A DNA stretch of 64,000 nucleotides, taken from NCBI GenBank assembly GCA_964059195.1, contig CAXKWD010000004.1:121926043-121990042 (forward strand), written 5' to 3'. Positions 1 to 9,885 of the stretch are shown piece after piece. The notes below the pieces were generated by a model. It saw only the letters and a program-made list of their open reading frames with translations. It made no database searches and was not told the origin of the DNA. The translations under genes and the position numbers were made by a program. The DNA is from Ectobius pallidus. Taxonomy: Eukaryota > Arthropoda > Insecta > Blattodea > Ectobiidae. The first letter of the stretch is position 1. Each line of letters starts with the position of its first letter.

Positions 1-1027
1 AAAAAATATTACCAGTTAGTCTTTGATATTACGGCGACTTTACGTTTTATTTATAAACGACTAGACGTGTAAGTATACGATTTACTAAAAAACTGAGGGT
101 GCTAGACAAAAACAAAGGCCATATTTGAACTCAGCACATTAAAATATATAAGAAATGATATGTTTTGTGTAAAAAATATTACCAGTTAGTCTTTTATATT
201 ACGGCGACTTTACGTTTTATTTATAAACGACTAGAAGTGTAAGTATACGATTTACTAAAAAACTGAGGGTGCTAGACTAAAACTAAGGCCATATTTGAAC
301 TCAGCACATCAAAATACATAAGATATTATATGTTTTGTGTACAAAAATATTACCAGTTAGTCTTTGATATTACGGTGACTTTACGATTTATTTATAAACG
401 ACTAGAAGTGTAAGTATACGATTTACTATAAAACTGAGGGTGCTAGACAAAAACAAAGGCCATATTTGAACTCAGCACATTAAAATACATAAGAAATTAT
501 ATGTTTTGTGTAAAAAAATATTACCAGTTATTCTTTGATATTACGGCGACTTTACGTGTTATTTATAAACGACTAGACGTGTAAGTACATGATTTACTAA
601 AAAACTGAGGGTGCTAGACAAAAACAAAGGCCATATTTGAACTCAGCACATTAAAATACATAAGAAATTATATGTTTTGTGTAAAAAATATTACCAGTTA
701 GTCTTTTATATTACGGCGACTTTACGTTTTATTTATGAACGACTAGAAGTGTAAGTATACGATTTACTAAAAAACTGAGGGTGCTAGACAAAAACTAAGG
801 CCATATTTGAACTCAGCACATCAAAATACATAAGAAATTATATGTTTTGTGTAGAAAAATATTACCAGTTAGTCTTTGATATTACGGTGACTTTACGATT
901 TATTTATAAACGACTAGAAGTGTAAGTATACGATTTACTAAAAAACTGAGGGTGCTAGACAAAAACAAAGGCCATATTTGAACTCAGCACATCAAAATAT
1001 ATAAGAAATGATATGTTTTGTGTAAAA
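1..1027. repeat. ~170-bp satellite array, 6 monomers, 3-mer higher-order repeat
   Basis: Six head-to-tail monomers start near 1, 171, 342, 512, 682 and 852; the array runs off the window's left edge. Monomers 1 and 4, 2 and 5, and 3 and 6 share private variants. Pair 1/4 has CTAGACGTG, pair 2/5 has CTTTTATATT, and pair 3/6 has ACGGTGACTTTACGATTTAT. The array therefore has a ~512-bp three-monomer period on top of the ~170-bp one. Monomer length is near nucleosomal. It ends abruptly at about 1027 in a GC-rich patch. A centromeric or heterochromatic role is inference only. Confidence 0.95.
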
Positions 1028-2619
1028 AATTTTTTTGGAGGTCAGTTTTGTTGTCCACTGTAATCTGCGGCGTTCATCGCCCTGAATTTGCCTCAGAAGC
1101 AACTGCCGGCGATGACCGCCGACCCCGGCGGTCATCGCCGGCGTTCATCGTCGTAGACAAACCGGGTGCATTGATTTACATGGAGAGCAACAGGCAGAAC
1201 GCCGTAGACAAACCGCAGCTTAAGAATTAAAAAAGAGGTTGGCAAAAAAGCTATTTCATGAAAAACTTCTGGTAAAAACATCTCAAAACTTACTTTTTGT
1301 TACATACCTCTTTCATCCACTTACCCATTCAATTCTTTCACACTGGCCTTGTGTAGGCTAAGGTGGAAAGGTAGAGACAGACTAAAAAATTCAATGCCAT
1401 AGCCGGGGACCACAAGTTTGATAAAAAATGGTTTATGCAGGGGTGCCCACAAGGGGGGGGGGGGGGCTTAAGACGCAGAAAATTTCTGGGGGGGGGGCTA
1501 AATATTAGCGTTTATGAATTTTCTGGGGGGTTGAAAATTGTTGCAAAATTAGCGTTTTATGTGTTAAAAATAAAAACAGACAAGTTTTATAACTTCAAAA
1601 GGTCTCTTCTCATTCTTTAGAAGTGAACAATCAATAAATTAGCGAAACGCATTTGCTTGTAAACAACTGCCGCGCCAACCAAATCGTTCACTCTGTGCCG
1701 ATAGCGGCGACTGCGAACTAACCATTGTTGGCCCGTCACAGCCCTCACCTCCCTCACACGCAGTAGAATTGGAGTATTAGTTCTTACTGGGTTATTACTG
1801 TCTTTGTACAATGCCGCCCGCAAGAATAATAATTATTCTCGGAAGTGATTTTACTGCACTCAAAAGCACGTGCCACCTTATAAGAAGGGGAAGGAAGGCG
1901 TGGAAAAATCTGTCTATAACCAATGCTGCTACTGGTTTCAGTCCATTTCGGTATCTCGAAAATGTCGAAAAAACAACAGCAATTTAAATATAAGTGTTGA
2001 ATTATTGTGCAATGCCATTATTAGGCATGACAAATGCCAAGATCACTGCAGAAAGTAACATATGTATAAACTGAAACATAATTTAGGTAAAAACTACAAG
2101 ATTACTGAAAGTAAAAGCAGTGGCGAAGATAAATGGAAACCGTATATTGATGTAAATCCCAATCAGAATCTTCAATATAAAGATGAAGAATTTCGACAGC
2201 CATGGGCGCCCGTACCCGGGGGCGGGGGGCCGCGGCCCCCTAGCTCTCAGGGAAAGGAAAAAAATGTATATTAATAATTATAGTCAGGTGTCTTTCTTTT
2301 AAGACAATTATTTGAAAGTCATTTCAGACATAAAAAGTTTGCAGAAGTTTTACCAAATCGACAACATGGAAGCAGAATCCACAGTGGAGTAGGTAAGGGG
2401 GGTCCAGGGGGTTTGGACCCCCAAAAGTCAAAACCTTAAATTCTATATTTGTATTTAATATATATATACATTTAATTAAACAAGATTTGTTGGTGTGTCA
2501 AAGACGATATAACTTAGCAGTTATTTTCTTTTCATAACATAATGAGTAGGCCTAGTATGTCCTCTGTTCTATGTGTTATTTAACTTTTCTTATAAATAGT
2601 AATAAATATTGTAACTTAG
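1028..2619. other. non-coding stretch with GC-rich and poly-G patches
   Basis: Positions 1060-1215 are GC-rich with repeated GGCGGTCATCG and CGTAGACAAACCG words. A poly-G patch at 1450-1500 follows GCAGGGGTGCCCAC, which resembles a hAT-type terminus, but no partner end or target duplication was found. Another G/C block lies at 2208-2245. The short open frames here have no recognisable product. Confidence 0.5.
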
Positions 2620-3325
2620 GTAACAATTTCTTGTTTAAGTTGCCATGTCTTAGAGTATAGTAAACAAATTTCCTAATTACTAGTTTTTCAGTGCTAAAAT
2701 AGCGTAAAATGTGATTTTCATTAGTTCAATATTTAAAAATTTCCCGAGGGTGGACACCCGACTTAGGTAACAATTTCTTGTATGCTAAACACATTTAATA
2801 ATTAGTTTTTGAGTGCTAAAATAGCGTAAAATGTGATTTTCATTAGTTCAATATTAAAAAAAATTCCGGGGTTGGACCCCCCACTTAGGTAATGATTTCT
2901 TATTTACATCGGCATGTTTTAGAGTATGGTAAACAAATTTCCTAACTAGTTTTTGAGTGCTAAAATAGCGTGAAATGTTATTTTCATTAGATCAACATTC
3001 AAAAATTTCCCGGGGGTGGACACCCGACTTAGGTAACAATTTTTTGTTTACATTGGCATGTCTTAGAGTATGGTAACCAAATTTCCTAACTGGTTTTTTA
3101 GTGATAAAATAGTGTAAAATGTGATCTTCATTAGTTCAATATTTAAAAATTTTCCGGGGTGGACCCCCGACTTAGACTTAGATAATGACTTTTTATCTAC
3201 ATTATTTACATTGGCAGTACTGTAAACAAATTTCCTAACTAGTTTTTCTGTGCTAAAGTAGCGTAAAATGTGATTTTCATTAGATCAATATTTAAAATTT
3301 TTCTGGGGATGGACCCCAGACCCTC
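2620..3325. repeat. degenerate ~144-bp tandem repeat, about 5 units
   Basis: The core GTGCTAAAATAGCGTAAAAT recurs with variation at 2691, 2813, 2957, 3101 and 3250, i.e. spacings of 122, 144, 144 and 149. Each unit also holds a GGGTGGAC(A/C)CCCGACTTAGG block and ATTTTCATTAG. Divergence between units suggests an old array or the internal repeats of a decayed transposon. Confidence 0.85.
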
Positions 3326-3399
3326 TTTTTTGGGGGGTATTCCAAACCCCCGGCACTTTCGACCCTTCCCGCAATCATTTTCTGGCTACGTAATTTAGT

Positions 3400-3757
3400 C
3401 CAGTCATTTGGTAGTTTTACCTGGAAAGTTTTCCGGGAGTTTTGAAAATTGGTAATTTTATAGATTTCGACGTGCTCTTTTCGAATTTTCACTTTGCTAC
3501 CTCGTATCTTTGCCGCTCGCGCCGCCATATTGGAAAAAAGGCGCGCAAAAACAGTTTTTTCACAATATCTCCTTTACGACTCATTTTACGATGAAAATTG
3601 TTATGTAATAAATTAAATTAGAGAAAATTTCCTATAGTTTATGTTCTAACGATTTTTTTTTGTAAATTGAATAGTTTCAGCGTACGAGCGCCGCGAAGTC
3701 TACTCCGACACGCGTTTTGGTCAAAGCCACGCAAGATGCGGATACGCCACTACCTGC
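3400..3757 (-). repeat. inverted-repeat arm A (partner 9545-9885)
   Basis: The reverse complement of this block matches 9545-9885 closely. Shared blocks include AATATGGCGGCGCGAGCGGC, GGAGATATTGTGAAAAAACT, TGAAAATTCGAAAAGAGCAC and AACTTTCCAGGTAA. Both copies contain a short reading frame starting MAARAAKIRGSK that points away from the space between the arms and runs into a good splice donor (CAG|GTAA). The pair flanks a 6-kb interval holding a LINE and a nuclease-like remnant. It could be the long termini of a disrupted transposon or two unrelated opposite insertions. No target duplication was identified. Confidence 0.8.
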
Positions 3758-4085
3758 ATCATTTTGCGGTAAAGCATTTAATGAGCGATTTTAACTAAAT
3801 AAGGTCTCCTGATTTAAAAAATGTCATTATTTTTGTTGTTTCACATATAGTTTTCGTGTTTGCTGTTATGGCGGACGCAATTTTAAGGTCTGTGTAGACT
3901 TTTTTGGGGGCTTATAGTAGCTAAAAGGCAAGTCGTATAAAAAAAATCCTGTTGCAGAAGCAGTAACGGATTTTTAGAGATCTATAAGTTTTGTCTTATG
4001 ACTTTTTGAGGTATCTTCATCGGTTATCCCTTAGATTGAGTTAGATTTCTTTATTTTAAATAAATTCTGCATATTTTTCTCACAT
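3758..4085. other. no recognisable feature
   Basis: AT-rich sequence between inverted-repeat arm A and the LINE 3' end. I see no ORF, RNA or repeat signature. Confidence 0.5.
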
Positions 4086-4250
4086 TAAGAATTAAGAATT
4101 AAGAATTTATTTATCAACAAATAACAAGTAGACTTGTGTAGTTGACGTCAAACATTAAAACAGTACACATTAAAACAGTACACAATACACAATACCAAAT
4201 AGCCTACAATGCAACTTCAACAGAACAGTACAGTAATCAGAAAAAATGTG

Positions 4251-5726
4251 TTAAAAGCATATGTCGATGGACGGGAGGTTGAAAAATTCATCTAAATTAT
4301 AGAATGGATTAACTGCTAGCCAATTGTACAGAATGAATTTAAATCGTTTAAAGTTAACCAGATGAGCTTCAGGAGGTAGCTTATTGAACATTCTCAGGCC
4401 AACATATGAGTAAGATTCTTGAGTTTTAGAGAGCCTTACACGTGGTAAATCTATTAAATTCACGTTCCTGGTAAAGTGATTGTGCTTGTCACATCTTAAG
4501 GGAGTGTTACTTAAGTTACCTTTCACATGTTCCAGACACTTGAATATGAATAAGTTAAACACTGTAAGAATTTTTTCGCTGACAAATAAAGGCTTACAAT
4601 GAGCTCTGTGATTAGAAGAGGTTATAATTCTAATAGCTTTCTTTTGAATCAGTAGAATCCTATACAATTCATGATCACAACCCCAGATTAAAATTCCATA
4701 ACTGATTATGCTGTTAAAAAATGCAAAATAGGCCATTCGTATATAGTCTCTCGGTATATGTTTCTTTAAATTTCGTAGTAGAAATAAAACTCTTGACAGT
4801 CTATTGCAGATCTTTTCTATGTGTGCGCTCCAATTTAGTTTAGGGTCAAGAAGAATTCCTAATAAATTGACACTAACACTCTCATGGTTATTAAGACTAA
4901 AAAGAATTGACTGCGTTTTGTTATCATTTAATAATAGGCCGTTACTTGAAAACCACTTGTTACACTCAGAGATGCAATTATCCATCTGTGATTTTAGTAC
5001 ATCAATATTGCTATTGGTACAATAAAACGTTGAATCGTCTGCATATAATAATGAACCACAAGGTGCTGGTATATTGGTTGGCAGATCATTAATCATAACC
5101 AAGAAAAAGAATGGTCCAAATATTGACCCCTGGGGGACACCGTTCTTCGTAACCATCACCTCTGAGAAATTGTTGTTGTAAAAAACTTGTTGAGTGCGGT
5201 TGACCAGGTAAGATCGAAGGAATTCGAACTCCACATTTCGTATTCCATAATATTCGAATTTCTTGAGAAGAATGTCATGTGGAACACAATCAAACGCTTT
5301 GGAAAGATCGCACAGGGTGGAAAGTGTGCTTGAGTGAAGCTCGAAAGCATTCAAGGCCGTGCTAACCAGGCTTCTGACAGCGTCTATTGTTGACAGGCCA
5401 GCTCTAAAGCCAAACTGAGATTTAGAAAATAGATTATGATATTCGAAAAAATAGTTCAGCTGTAGTAACGCTATTTTCTCAATAATTTTTGAGAATAATG
5501 GCACGATAGAAATTGGGCGATAGTTTTCGGGGCACAACACATCCCCTTTCTTGAATATCGGTATAACTTTGGATAGTTTTAGGAGATCAGGAAAGGTACC
5601 AGTCATAAAACTTTGATTGACACACAAAGTAAGCGGGTGGAGTATCTCGGGGAGCACTTTCCAGATCAGTTCACTATTAATATCATAAATGTCTCGACAC
5701 TTACTATTTTTGAGACTGTTCACCAC
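4251..5726 (-). CDS. LINE reverse transcriptase part of ORF2
   Basis: This ~491-residue minus-strand frame carries the RT core: IPIFKKGD, NYRPISIVP, FSKSQFGFR, LCDLSKAFDCVPH, GVPQGSIFGP and the catalytic LLYADDST box, then a thumb region and a conserved tail (RTHCKPLF-like, RLSRVLFLLRNL). It begins at a GTG, not a genuine ATG. Its real N-terminus lies in the upstream endonuclease frame, and a one-base frameshift separates the two. No internal stops interrupt the RT, so the copy is fairly young or only lightly decayed. One oddity is IFGPFFF where ILGPLLF is common. Confidence 0.92.
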   Translation of the reverse strand: MVNSLKNSKCRDIYDINSELIWKVLPEILHPLTLCVNQSFMTGTFPDLLKLSKVIPIFKKGDVLCPENYRPISIVPLFSKIIEKIALLQLNYFFEYHNLFSKSQFGFRAGLSTIDAVRSLVSTALNAFELHSSTLSTLCDLSKAFDCVPHDILLKKFEYYGIRNVEFEFLRSYLVNRTQQVFYNNNFSEVMVTKNGVPQGSIFGPFFFLVMINDLPTNIPAPCGSLLYADDSTFYCTNSNIDVLKSQMDNCISECNKWFSSNGLLLNDNKTQSILFSLNNHESVSVNLLGILLDPKLNWSAHIEKICNRLSRVLFLLRNLKKHIPRDYIRMAYFAFFNSIISYGILIWGCDHELYRILLIQKKAIRIITSSNHRAHCKPLFVSEKILTVFNLFIFKCLEHVKGNLSNTPLRCDKHNHFTRNVNLIDLPRVRLSKTQESYSYVGLRMFNKLPPEAHLVNFKRFKFILYNWLAVNPFYNLDEFFNLPSIDICF

Positions 5727-7279
5727 TGTTCAAAGACTTCCTCGTGTGACACCTGCCTCAGTTTGAAATCCGGTATGTTGATACTCTGTTTCTCCAACAA
5801 GCTGGTAGCAACGGTAACTGAAGAAGGTACTTGTTTGCATATGTCCTCAATTGAAGTGACAAAACTGTCACAAAAATGTTGCGCTGTCAGCGAGTCCACT
5901 GGGTAGTTTGTCTTTCCCACTTTCAATTTATTGATTACCTCCCACGCCTTTTTACACTGATTGGGTGCTGAAGCTATGGCATCTGCATAGAAATTCTGTT
6001 TAGCTTGTGTTACAGCTTTCCTGTATGAAACTTTTGCTTCTCTATATCTTTTCTTCATATCATCTTCAAACATGTTATAGTGTTGAGCCCACTGCCATAA
6101 ATCATAACATATGGTCATATCCTTGCGCTTTTCATAAAGATCATGGGTAAACCATTTCAGTGAAGTTTTATTGTAAGTCTGCGTAGCTGCTCTTGGTTTA
6201 GTAGTCTTGAAGGGAAAGCATTCTTGCATTGCATCCACGAAAGTGGTTACAAATTTATTGAATGCATTATCTTCACTTGAAAGTACTTGAGACCAGTTAA
6301 TGCCAGACAACACCAATTTGAAATTATCGACATTGGATTGGCTGAAATTCCTGATGAGCCTGGGTCTTATTTTTTCGGGTGTAGATGTACCGTCATTACT
6401 AGGCGATAATAAAGTTAGGAGAGCATTATGGTCCGACAGTGAAGGTGAGAGAACTATTGTTCTTATGTGAGACCTAGGTAAGTCAGTAAAGACATTATCA
6501 ATGCAAGCTTCATGGCGTGAGGGCTTAAGATTTAGGCAGTGACAATTTAGAGATCGAAGGGTATCCAGAAAAAGGGTGGGAAAGTTTTCCTTGTGTCTAA
6601 TGTCAACATTAATGTCCCCACAAGCGATTATCGGAAGTCCATATCTAGATAAGTTGATGAAAAGTCTTTCAAGGCCATCCAGGAATACTTCCTGGTTCCC
6701 ATTAGGAACTCTGTATAGGGAGACTATAATCACGTCCATTAAGGGCGTAAGACTCACTTTAGCACATACCACTTCCAGGTCGTTTTCCACACAGTATTTG
6801 ACCGAGTCTATAACTTGGTAGTTGAGACCTAATTTGATATAAATAGCCACTCCACCCCTCGTTTTGTTCGTTCGACAAAACATAGAAGCACACTTATAAC
6901 CTTCAATGAAAGCATTGTCTTTGGTTGCCTCCAAGAACCAATGCTCACAGACACAGAATATTGTTATATTGTACACATGAAGTAATAATTCTACTTCGTT
7001 CAATTTATCCCACAAGGACTGTGTATTGGCTGATAAAATTTTAAGATTAGTTTCTGAGATAAGGTCAGAGTCTTGTGTAGGCCTACTGTCAACTGTAGGT
7101 GCGGAGTTAATCATAACAACATTCCTGGAACTTTCCGAGTCAATATAGTCCAGACCACATCCTTTATAAGGTGGTTTGCTCCATAATGAAGTTGATAGAT
7201 TGTTTGGATTACTTGGATTTGGCATAGTTAGATGAGATTTGGCTACAATTTCCGGTCTTTGCGTAATGTCCATCATCAA
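5720..7279 (-). CDS. LINE endonuclease (APE-type) part of ORF2
   Basis: The minus-strand frame encodes ~519 aa. An apurinic-endonuclease-like domain spans about residues 75-300: LKILSANTQSL (Asn), CEHWF (Glu), ACGDINVD (Asp) and LSDHNALL (Asp-His catalytic tail). It would nick target DNA to prime reverse transcription. Residues ~300-519 are the linker that precedes RT in such elements. The frame stops at EEVFEQW, and the next frame resumes at once, one base out of register, with VNSLKNSK. ORF2 was therefore one ~1000-residue protein broken by a single-base change near 5722-5730. It overlaps the end of ORF1, as is usual in this class. Confidence 0.9.
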   Translation of the reverse strand: MMMDITQRPEIVAKSHLTMPNPSNPNNLSTSLWSKPPYKGCGLDYIDSESSRNVVMINSAPTVDSRPTQDSDLISETNLKILSANTQSLWDKLNEVELLLHVYNITIFCVCEHWFLEATKDNAFIEGYKCASMFCRTNKTRGGVAIYIKLGLNYQVIDSVKYCVENDLEVVCAKVSLTPLMDVIIVSLYRVPNGNQEVFLDGLERLFINLSRYGLPIIACGDINVDIRHKENFPTLFLDTLRSLNCHCLNLKPSRHEACIDNVFTDLPRSHIRTIVLSPSLSDHNALLTLLSPSNDGTSTPEKIRPRLIRNFSQSNVDNFKLVLSGINWSQVLSSEDNAFNKFVTTFVDAMQECFPFKTTKPRAATQTYNKTSLKWFTHDLYEKRKDMTICYDLWQWAQHYNMFEDDMKKRYREAKVSYRKAVTQAKQNFYADAIASAPNQCKKAWEVINKLKVGKTNYPVDSLTAQHFCDSFVTSIEDICKQVPSSVTVATSLLEKQSINIPDFKLRQVSHEEVFEQW

Positions 7280-7859
7280 GTTGAGTCTCCTGTCGCTCCT
7301 CCCTTCTTTAAAAAATATCTCGTTACAAGTGCTCCTTCAGGCCATTCATTCACATTTAAGGCTTTCTCTAAGTTTTCTGCATTTAATGTTACTTTAAAGG
7401 AACTGTACGAGTCTGGGTATTTGCTCTTTAGTGATTCACAAGATGCTTCCGGAAAACTGCTTTTTGCATAGTTTTCAATCATGTCCGCAGATATGGAGGG
7501 ATCTATTCTCGATATAAATAGATAGGCTTTTTTGGGAACAGTCTTTATGTTGATATTTCTTTTACTACACTTACTTTCACCAACAATCACCTGTTTCTGT
7601 TGAGTTGTCTGGTTTTGCTTACTCAGCTGTTTCTTGTTTTTCCCACTGTTGTCCATGCGTCATGTTGACTACATGTTCCTGAAATAGCTTGGGTTGCACT
7701 GGAGGTCGCTGAACTCCCCTCATCATCTTGGGTCACGAAGTGTTCATTTTTCCGGGTGGATGCACTAGTAAGTCCTTGGTACTTGATATCACTTAAATCA
7801 GTCGATTCATGTAGTTTTAAGTCACAATTGCTGAACGAATTCATGTAATATTGGCACAC
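7276..7859 (-). pseudogene. LINE ORF1 protein, one frameshift
   Basis: Two overlapping minus-strand frames (7859-7623 and 7656-7276) form one ORF1. The first ends in DAWTTVGK-type residues, and the second begins in the other frame at the same bases (SGKNKKQ), so a small indel near 7636-7645 splits it. The C-terminal part (AYLFISRIDPS, FPEASCESLKSKYPDSYSSFKV, NEWPEGALVTRYF) resembles the RNA-binding, RRM-like domain of insect and mollusc LINE ORF1 proteins. The N-terminal part is Ser/Thr/Gln-rich. It would bind element RNA in the ribonucleoprotein particle. The first frame's true ATG is uncertain. Confidence 0.75.
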
Positions 7860-7862
7860 ATG

Positions 7863-8776
7863 GTATGAAAGATAGAATCATACAATTTGGTAAGAATTTG
7901 GGCACATACAACAGTCATAAGCGTGCTAAATTTGGTGTTTCTAGCTGCCCCATAAGTATAGAAAAACTTGCTGGATAGCCGTGACATCATTCACATCTAC
8001 GACATCTACCACTTATTAACATTGATGTTTATTCCCTTCCAGATGAGCTAGAAACTTGAAATTTAGCAAACTTATAGATTTTTAGATTTATTAAAATACA
8101 TGTTCAAAACCGTTCAGGTCGATCAATGTAATAAGATAAATAAGATACCATTTGATCAACTAAAATATATTTTATAGATTTTAGCTTATAACCAAGATAA
8201 AAATTCCCCAACTTTAATTACAAATAATATTTCCCCTTCCAAACAAACTTCGATTTTTTTTTGTCACTGAGCATTTGTACGGCATCAGATGATTTGGCAA
8301 AAATAAATTTATTTGGCCTGCACTCACAAAAAATACTGGAATACATACGTCTTGGACTGTTTGAAAATATTATTTGATATTTCCCCGAAAAATATTAGCA
8401 GCATTATCCTAATTTTTAAGTATTTTTTTTATCCTGTAAGCTAGTCTAAGTAATAACTTATATCTCTCGTTGTGAAGTACCTATTGCAAGAAAACATGAC
8501 GTGTTACGTAGAAACGGTCAACGGATTCATGTTCAGTGGCCCAAAATTGGTTAAGATCACCTATCACACCACTTACCGCAAAGGAAAAAGTGTCCAAACC
8601 CAGCATCAAAGCTGCATACAGTTATTTTATTATACAAAATAATATTTTTCACAAATGTCAAGTAACCAGATGTGATAGAGAAAAACGAAATGCATTTTCG
8701 AATTTAGCACAGCGAATTTAATCATAAACACCTATTTTCGTTTTTACCGCAGAAATTGTCGTCTTTTTTCTAGGCT
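7863..8776. other. no recognisable feature
   Basis: AT-rich sequence upstream of the LINE. The short ORF at 8536-8721 has no motif and looks random. The 5' UTR of the LINE may extend into the first part. Confidence 0.4.
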
Positions 8777-8957
8777 GATATAATCAATACGGCAATCAGC
8801 ATTTCATCGACTTTTGATTCCGTAATTCGTAGTTGTCGGCGAAGATGTAGATCTTATTCTTTTGACGGCTCTATCTACGCGTTCAAACATAGCCTATATA
8901 ATCTCAAACCAGGAATAGGAAAAATTTCGCAACGAATATATTCAACTCCATACCACT
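8777..8957 (-). repeat. inverted duplicate of 9323-9510
   Basis: The reverse complement of 8777-8957 matches plus-strand 9323-9510 almost throughout: TGAATATATTCGTTGCGAAA, TTCCTGGTTTGAGA, AAGATCTACATCTT and GCCGACAACTA. It lacks the TG microsatellite present in the partner. The two arms enclose ~365 bp, so the locus could fold into a hairpin. The duplication overwrote the 3' part of the nuclease-like remnant. Confidence 0.9.
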
Positions 8958-9377
8958 GCTGAACCTGGTGATAGGTTTGGAACGAATGTTGTCGTGCTAC
9001 TGCTTCCGTCGGTGGCAACGATGAAATATTAAATTTATTTTCATATGCTGATTTTGTGAAGCATGTATATCTATAGTTGTTTAACGACACACTTTTCACG
9101 GCACTGTAACCATACAATGCAAGGAGGAAGCTTCAGCAATGATCTTTGGATCTGCATTTTGGTTTTTTAATACCTCGACAAGCTCGTTTAATTATGTTTT
9201 TTTAAAATACATTAGCACATTTTATTTTTCTTTGTTTAAAGAGTGCTGATGTTGTGTCACAGCCACTGAAGGCGTGCAGAAGTAATATTATGTTATCTGC
9301 GGCTGTTTTATCTACGATACTTTTTGTTGAATATATTCGTTGCGAAATTTTCCCTTTTCCTGGTTTGAGAATATATG

Positions 9378-9408
<31 letters not shown>

Positions 9409-9560
9409 CTCTCTCTGATAGAGAGATGGAGCCGTCATAAGAATAAGAAGATCTACATCTTTGCCGACAACTATTACGGAATCAAATGTCGATGAAGTGT
9501 TGAATGCAGTATTGATTGTTATTAGCGTATCGGCATCTTCCGTGGCTTTGGCCAAAACGC
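8875..9560 (-). pseudogene. decayed transposon-type protein with GCDTTSA nuclease-like motif
   Basis: Two minus-strand pieces form one gene. The first (9555-9202) reads AKATEDADTLI, SVIVVGKDVDLLILM and LLLHAFSGCDTTSALF. The second (9117-8875) reads YTCFTKSA, FNISSLPPTEAVARQHSFQTYH and QVQQWYGVE. This order matches a repeated invertebrate protein type with a PIN/XPG-like nuclease fold and a HAFTGCDTTSAFF-style motif, which I associate with DNA transposons. A TG/CA microsatellite has expanded inside the first piece (THTHTHTYIYTY), frameshifts separate the pieces, and the second is cut after QQWYGVE by inverted-duplicated sequence. Non-functional. The family label is from memory. Confidence 0.6.
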
Positions 9561-9885
9561 GTGTCGGAGTAGACTTTGCGGCGCTCGTACGCTGAAACTA
9601 TCCATTTTGAAAAAAAAATCGTTACAACATAAATTATAGGACATTTTCTCTAGTTTAATTTATTACATGACTATTTTCATCGTAAAATGAGTCGTAAAGG
9701 AGATATTGTGAAAAAACTGTTTTTGCGCGCAATTTTTCCAATATGGCGGCGCGAGCGGCAAAGATACGAGGTAGCAAAGTGAAAATTCGAAAAGAGCACG
9801 TCGAAATCTATGAAATTACCAATTTTCAAAACTCCCGGAAAACTTTCCAGGTAACCCTCTTTTTGAGCACCAAATGACTGAACAT
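9545..9885 (+). repeat. inverted-repeat arm B (partner 3400-3757)
   Basis: This is the plus-strand copy of arm A. It starts in the ADT/KAT coding end of the nuclease-like remnant, passes ACGCGTGTCGGAGTAGACTT and the AATATGGCGGC motif, and ends after CTTTCCAGGTAAC and ACCAAATGACTG. AATATGGCGGC near a start-like ATG looks like a TATA-less promoter with a YY1-type site; that is inference. Confidence 0.8.

Larger units (their letters stand above)
4086..7862 (-). mobile_element. CR1/jockey-like non-LTR retrotransposon (LINE-1 of this window)
   Basis: The order on the minus strand is ORF1, endonuclease, reverse transcriptase, 3' UTR, then a short simple repeat, the standard order for this class. 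The 3' end is a 7-bp tandem tail, (AATTCTT)x3 on the minus strand at 4086-4107, as in CR1-like elements that end in a microsatellite rather than poly(A). ORF1 reaches about 7859, so most of the element is present; the exact 5' end and any target duplication were not found. Coding capacity is broken by small frameshifts near 7640 and 5726. The clade assignment (CR1, L2 or Daphne-like) is from motif style only. Confidence 0.9.

Noticed and set aside
1..1027. CRISPR-like array
   Set aside because: The repeats are contiguous ~170-bp monomers with no spacers, in eukaryotic DNA.
1438..1500. GCAGGGGTGCCCAC plus poly-G as a hAT-like end
   Set aside because: No matching right end or target duplication; left as an unassigned G-rich patch.
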